Assembly (NCBI RefSeq): GCF_003732485.1
Contig: NZ_MOAK01000013.1
Span: 60,035 to 106,288 of the forward strand
Origin: Pseudomonas protegens
Lineage (GTDB): Bacteria; Pseudomonadota; Gammaproteobacteria; Pseudomonadales; Pseudomonadaceae
Length of the DNA stretch: 46,254 nucleotides
Direction of reading: 5' to 3'
Both the position numbers and the translations under genes were made by a program. The stretch's first letter is position 1. Every line of letters starts with the position of its first letter. The notes beneath the pieces are model-generated. The model was given only the letters and a program-made list of their open reading frames with translations, was not told where the DNA came from and did no database searches. Below are positions 42,863 to 46,254 of the stretch, one piece after another.

Positions 42863-42928
42863 CTCATGTGCGCTTTACGGGTACGGTGGCGGGCTGATGA
42901 GGCGAGGAGATACTGGAAGGCAGAAACG

Positions 42929-42953
42929 CAAAAACCCGCTTTCGCGGGTTTTT
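42929..42953 (-). terminator. Terminator of tRNA-Leu copy 1
   Basis: AAAAACCCGC and GCGGGTTTTT around a short TTTC loop form a perfect intrinsic terminator in both directions. It lies downstream of the minus-strand tRNA. Between it and the tRNA 3' end is an extra stem, AAACTTGA with TCAAGTTT, that may help 3' processing. Confidence 0.9.
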
Positions 42954-42987
42954 GAAAAACTTGAAAGCAATGCTCTCAAGTTTGAAT

Positions 42988-43074
42988 TGGTGCCCAGAAG
43001 AAGACTCGAACTTCCACGACCTTGCGGTCACCAGCACCTGAAGCTGGCGTGTCTACCAATTTCACCATCTGGGC
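42988..43074 (-). tRNA. tRNA-Leu(CAG), copy 1
   Basis: On the minus strand this is an 87-base tRNA. The acceptor GCCCAGA pairs with TCTGGGC, followed by discriminator A and an encoded CCA. The anticodon arm CCAGC-TTCAGGT-GCTGG gives anticodon CAG at 43038-43040, which reads CUG. A long variable arm (GGTGACCGCAAGGTC region) and the GTTCGAGTC T-arm confirm a class II leucine tRNA. CUG is the most used leucine codon in these genomes. It is identical to copy 2. Confidence 0.97.
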
Positions 43075-43107
43075 AGTATCGACGTTGTCGCCGTGTCGAT
43101 GGAGCGC

Positions 43108-43136
43108 ACTATACGGACCGTGTTTTGATCTGTAAA
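43108..43136 (-). promoter_or_regulatory. Promoter of tRNA-Leu copy 1
   Basis: On the minus strand, TTTACA (43136-43131) and TATAGT (43113-43108) are separated by exactly 17 bases. A GC-rich discriminator (GCGC) follows, as in stringently controlled stable-RNA promoters. The mature tRNA begins 34 bases after the -10. Confidence 0.82.
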
Positions 43137-43175
43137 CCCCTGTTTTGGTTTTATTAAATCAAACACTTAGAATGC

Positions 43176-43198
43176 AAAAACCCGCTTTCGCGGGTTTC
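43176..43198 (-). terminator. Terminator of tRNA-Leu copy 2
   Basis: AAAAACCCGC with GCGGGTTT is almost the same hairpin as after copy 1. It lies between the promoter of copy 1 and tRNA copy 2, so the two tRNA genes should be separate transcripts. Confidence 0.88.
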
Positions 43199-43239
43199 TG
43201 TTTGAGCCTTGAAACTGATCTAATCTCAAGCTCTTGAAT

Positions 43240-43326
43240 TGGTGCCCAGAAGAAGACTCGAACTTCCACGACCTTGCGGTCACCAGCACCTGAAGCTGGC
43301 GTGTCTACCAATTTCACCATCTGGGC
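43240..43326 (-). tRNA. tRNA-Leu(CAG), copy 2
   Basis: All 87 bases match copy 1, including the encoded CCA and anticodon CAG at 43290-43292. The 3' ends are 252 bases apart. The flanks have diverged in the leader and between the tRNA and its terminator, while promoter boxes and terminator stems remain, so the duplication is old enough for neutral change but the functional parts are kept. Confidence 0.97.
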
Positions 43327-43360
43327 AGTATCGCTGACGTCTCCGTCGTCGATGGCGCGC

Positions 43361-43389
43361 ACTATACGGAGGGTCTTTTGAGCTGTAAA
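43361..43389 (-). promoter_or_regulatory. Promoter of tRNA-Leu copy 2
   Basis: TTTACA (43389-43384) and TATAGT (43366-43361) on the minus strand are separated by 17 bases and followed by GCGC, the same as in copy 1. Bases in the spacer differ at several positions. The region upstream to rnr (43390-43552) has an inverted TTTCAAA/TTTGAAA element and presumably the rnr promoter, which I cannot place precisely. Confidence 0.82.
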
Positions 43390-43552
43390 CCCCAGATTTC
43401 AAAAAAGTTTGAAAAAACTCTCCAGTGGCAGGTGTGAGGATGTTTCTGAGGGGGCAATGAGGATTTTTCCAGCGTTGTCTGAGCCTGAAATTTCCCGTTT
43501 CAATACGCGTATGCCAAACTAACCCGCATATAGACAAGGTGAAATTTATCTA

Positions 43553-46180
43553 ATGGCCGATTGGCAGTCCCTCGATCCCGAGGCCGCTCGTGAAGCGGAA
43601 AAATACGAAAACCCTATTCCTAGCCGCGAACTCATCCTCCAGCACCTTGCTGATCGGGGTTCGCCTGCTAGTCGCGAGCAGTTGGTAGAAGAGTTCGGTC
43701 TGACCACAGAGGACCAGCTGGAAGCCCTGCGCCGCCGCCTACGCGCCATGGAGCGCGACGCTCAACTGATCTACACCCGCCGGGGCACTTATGCACCGGT
43801 GGACAAGCTCGACCTAATCCTTGGCCGTATCAGCGGCCACCGCGACGGCTTCGGCTTTCTGGTGCCGGATGACGGCAGTGATGACCTGTTCATGAGCCCG
43901 GCCCAAATGCGCCTGGTATTCGATGGTGACCGTGCGCTGGCACGGGTTTCAGGTCTGGATCGTCGTGGTCGTCGCGAAGGCGTGATTGTCGAAGTGGTCT
44001 CCCGTGCCCATGAGAGCATTGTTGGTCGTTACTTCGAAGAAGGCGGTATCGGCTTCGTGGTAGCGGATAACCCGAAGATCCAGCAAGAAGTGCTGGTGAC
44101 GCCGGGGCGCAATGCCAATGCCAAGGTCGGTCAGTTCGTTGAAGTGAAGATTACTCACTGGCCGACGCCGCGCTTCCAGCCACAAGGCGACGTGGTTGAA
44201 GTCGTAGGCAACTATATGGCTCCGGGCATGGAAATCGACGTTGCCCTGCGCACCTACGATATTCCTCATGTCTGGCCCGAGGCCGTGCTCAAGGAAGCGG
44301 CCAAGCTCAAGCCGGAAGTGGAGGAGAAGGACAAAGAGAAGCGCATCGATCTGCGTGATCTGCCTTTCGTCACCATCGACGGTGAAGACGCTCGCGACTT
44401 CGACGATGCGGTGTTCTGCGAAGCCAAGCCCGGCAAACTGCGCTTGTTCGGCGGCGGCTGGAAACTGTATGTGGCCATTGCCGACGTCTCCAGCTACGTG
44501 AAGATTGGTTCGGCTCTGGATGCAGAGGCCCAGGTGCGTGGCAACTCGGTGTATTTCCCCGAGCGGGTTATCCCGATGCTGCCTGAGCAGCTTTCCAATG
44601 GTCTGTGCTCGCTGAATCCGAAAGTCGATCGTCTGGCCATGGTTTGTGAGATGACCATCTCCAAGTCCGGCGAAATGACCGATTACCAGTTCTATGAAGC
44701 GGTGATCCACTCCAAGGCTCGACTGACCTACAACAAGGTCAGCGCCATGCTCGAGCAGCCGAAAACCACCGAAGCCAAGCAACTGCGCGGTGAGTACGCG
44801 GATGTCGTACCGCACCTGAAACAGTTGTATGCGCTGTACAAGGTCCTGCTCGGTGCTCGCCATACCCGTGGCGCCATCGACTTCGAAACCCAGGAAACCC
44901 GGATCATCTTCGGTTCCGAGCGCAAGATCGCCGAAATTCGTCCAACCACGCGCAACGATGCTCACAAACTGATCGAGGAATGCATGCTGGCGGCCAACGT
45001 GGCCACCGCCGAGTTCCTCAAGAAGCACGAGATTCCTGCCCTGTACCGGGTGCACGACGGTCCGCCGCCGGAGCGTCTGGAGAAACTGCGCGCGTTCCTT
45101 GGCGAGCTGGGCCTGTCCCTGCATAAAGGCAAGGATGGTCCGACGCCGAAGGACTACCAGGCGCTTCTGGAAACCATCAAGGACCGTCCGGATTACCATC
45201 TGATCCAGACCGTGATGCTGCGCTCCCTGAGCCAGGCGGTGTACAGCGCTGATAACCAGGGTCACTTCGGCCTGAATTACGAAGCCTATACCCACTTCAC
45301 TTCGCCGATCCGTCGTTACCCGGACCTGCTGACCCACCGGGCCATCCGCAGTGTCATCCACTCCAAGCAAGACACGCCGCACGTGCGTCGCGCCGGAGCG
45401 ATGAGTATTCCGAAAGCGCGTATCTATCCGTACGACGAGGCCATCCTCGAGCAGCTCGGCGAGCAGTGCTCGATGAGTGAGCGTCGTGCCGACGAAGCCA
45501 CTCGTGACGTGGTGAACTGGCTCAAGTGCGAGTTCATGAAGGATCGTGTCGGCGAATCCTTCCCTGGAGTGATTACCGCGGTCACCGGTTTTGGTCTGTT
45601 CGTCGAACTCACCGATATCTACGTCGAAGGCCTGGTGCATGTCACTGCGCTGCCAGGTGACTACTACCACTTCGACCCTGTGCATCACCGCCTGGCGGGC
45701 GAACGCACCGGTCGCAGCTTCCGCTTGGGCGACACCGTGGAAGTGCGGGTCATGCGCGTAGACCTGGACGAGCGCAAAATCGATTTCGAGATGGCCGAGA
45801 AAACCATCAGTGCACCGATTGGTCGCAAAAAGCGCGGTGCTGCGGACGTGCCGGCGAGCAAGGCAGTCGAGGAGCCTGCTCCAGCGAAGGCGGGGCGTCG
45901 CAGCTCTGCCAAGGAGAAAGCGGTCGAGGCTTACCGTCCGAGCGATGCGGCGGCAAAAAACGCCGAAGTACGCAAAAGTCGTGAAATGAAACAGGCGCTG
46001 CTGGCGGGAGCCAAAGGCGGTGGTAAAGCGGCGTCTGGGGGAAAGTCCGGCAAATCGGCTCCGGCCAGAGACAGCGACCGGCCAGCCAAACCGAGCAAAC
46101 ATCGTAAAGGTCCGCCCAAGGCGGGCTCCGCTTCCGGCGCGAAAAGCGGCGGGGCGCGCAAACCTAAGGCCAAGTCATGA
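43553..46180 (+). CDS. rnr: Ribonuclease R
   Basis: RNase R is a processive 3'-5' exonuclease that degrades structured RNA and acts in trans-translation and cold stress. Domains in order are an N-terminal winged-helix region (about 20-85), cold-shock OB folds, the RNB catalytic domain (DLPFVTIDGEDARDFDDAVFCE near 267-288 with the catalytic Asp cluster, and GLNYEAYTHFTSPIRRYPDLLTHR), an S1 domain (FPGVITAVTGFGLFVEL), and a basic tail from about 760. The tail of about 110 residues is rich in Lys, Ala, Gly and Ser, making the protein 875 residues against 813 in E. coli. AAGGTGA precedes the ATG. The stop overlaps rlmB by 4 bases. Confidence 0.96.
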   Translation: MADWQSLDPEAAREAEKYENPIPSRELILQHLADRGSPASREQLVEEFGLTTEDQLEALRRRLRAMERDAQLIYTRRGTYAPVDKLDLILGRISGHRDGFGFLVPDDGSDDLFMSPAQMRLVFDGDRALARVSGLDRRGRREGVIVEVVSRAHESIVGRYFEEGGIGFVVADNPKIQQEVLVTPGRNANAKVGQFVEVKITHWPTPRFQPQGDVVEVVGNYMAPGMEIDVALRTYDIPHVWPEAVLKEAAKLKPEVEEKDKEKRIDLRDLPFVTIDGEDARDFDDAVFCEAKPGKLRLFGGGWKLYVAIADVSSYVKIGSALDAEAQVRGNSVYFPERVIPMLPEQLSNGLCSLNPKVDRLAMVCEMTISKSGEMTDYQFYEAVIHSKARLTYNKVSAMLEQPKTTEAKQLRGEYADVVPHLKQLYALYKVLLGARHTRGAIDFETQETRIIFGSERKIAEIRPTTRNDAHKLIEECMLAANVATAEFLKKHEIPALYRVHDGPPPERLEKLRAFLGELGLSLHKGKDGPTPKDYQALLETIKDRPDYHLIQTVMLRSLSQAVYSADNQGHFGLNYEAYTHFTSPIRRYPDLLTHRAIRSVIHSKQDTPHVRRAGAMSIPKARIYPYDEAILEQLGEQCSMSERRADEATRDVVNWLKCEFMKDRVGESFPGVITAVTGFGLFVELTDIYVEGLVHVTALPGDYYHFDPVHHRLAGERTGRSFRLGDTVEVRVMRVDLDERKIDFEMAEKTISAPIGRKKRGAADVPASKAVEEPAPAKAGRRSSAKEKAVEAYRPSDAAAKNAEVRKSREMKQALLAGAKGGGKAASGGKSGKSAPARDSDRPAKPSKHRKGPPKAGSASGAKSGGARKPKAKS

Positions 46181-46254
46181 GTCAGTTGGAAAAAATCTAC
46201 GGCGTGCACGCTGTAGAAGCGTTGCTGCGTCACCATCCCAAGCGGGTCAAGCAG
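46177..46254 (+). CDS. rlmB: 23S rRNA Gm2251 2'-O-methyltransferase RlmB (5' part only)
   Basis: Only the first 26 codons are in the window, starting MSQLEKIYGVHAVEALLRHH, the usual N-terminal substrate-binding start of RlmB (YjfH). The ATG overlaps the rnr stop (ATGA), and rnr-rlmB is the order in E. coli and other gammaproteobacteria. The catalytic SPOUT domain lies beyond the window end. Confidence 0.88.
   Translation, partial: MSQLEKIYGVHAVEALLRHHPKRVKQ

Noticed and set aside
42840..42870. Fur box upstream of the iron-transport genes
   Set aside because: I could not fit the 19-bp Fur consensus with acceptable matches; the palindrome is even-length with a different core. Kept only as an unassigned operator candidate.

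Overview
This is 46 kb of a high-GC Pseudomonas chromosome, most likely from the P. fluorescens group. The evidence is the gene order, the protein sequences, the REP-type palindromes and the wide use of TTG and GTG starts. It is core genome, read as about 42 genes. I see no phage, insertion sequence, CRISPR array, toxin-antitoxin pair or defence island, and no wholly new system. The most unusual items are a membrane protein beside serB that seems to carry a degenerate cyclase fold, a tandem duplication of a complete tRNA-Leu transcription unit, and lineage cassettes set into an otherwise enterobacterial gene order.

Region 1 (1-4183) holds thiC, which makes the thiamin pyrimidine, and cytX, a permease likely to import that pyrimidine. 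They are separated by an inverted REP pair. A convergent RsiV-like lipoprotein gene follows.

Region 2 (4408-13663) reads nudF-yqiB-cpdA-yqiA-parE, the same order as in E. coli. It continues with two envelope proteins (phytase-like and retropepsin-like) whose starts overlap the preceding stops, then parC and a PqiC-like lipoprotein. Both topoisomerase IV subunits therefore lie in one gene string.

Region 3 (13883-20108) has a HAMP membrane protein of the Smp/YtjB type divergent from serB, then psd, the rhodanese rhdA and an HDOD protein on the minus strand.

Region 4 (20180-25743) has motAB behind a FliA-like promoter, the ribosome-maturation GTPase rsgA divergent from oligoribonuclease orn, a TRIC/UPF0126 membrane protein and queG.

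Region 5 (25807-38072) is the classic string nnrD-tsaE-amiB-mutL-miaA-hfq-hflX-hflK-hflC, followed by hisZ and purA. It links metabolite repair, tRNA modification, cell-wall hydrolysis, mismatch repair, RNA chaperoning and membrane proteolysis control. Many junctions overlap by a few bases, which suggests translational coupling.

Region 6 (38212-46254) has a chemoreceptor gene, a ferric-iron type ABC permease and binding protein without an ATPase gene, two identical tRNA-Leu(CAG) genes each with its own promoter and terminator, rnr, and the first 26 codons of rlmB. From psd to rlmB the backbone matches E. coli, and the lineage-specific genes sit in a few gaps.
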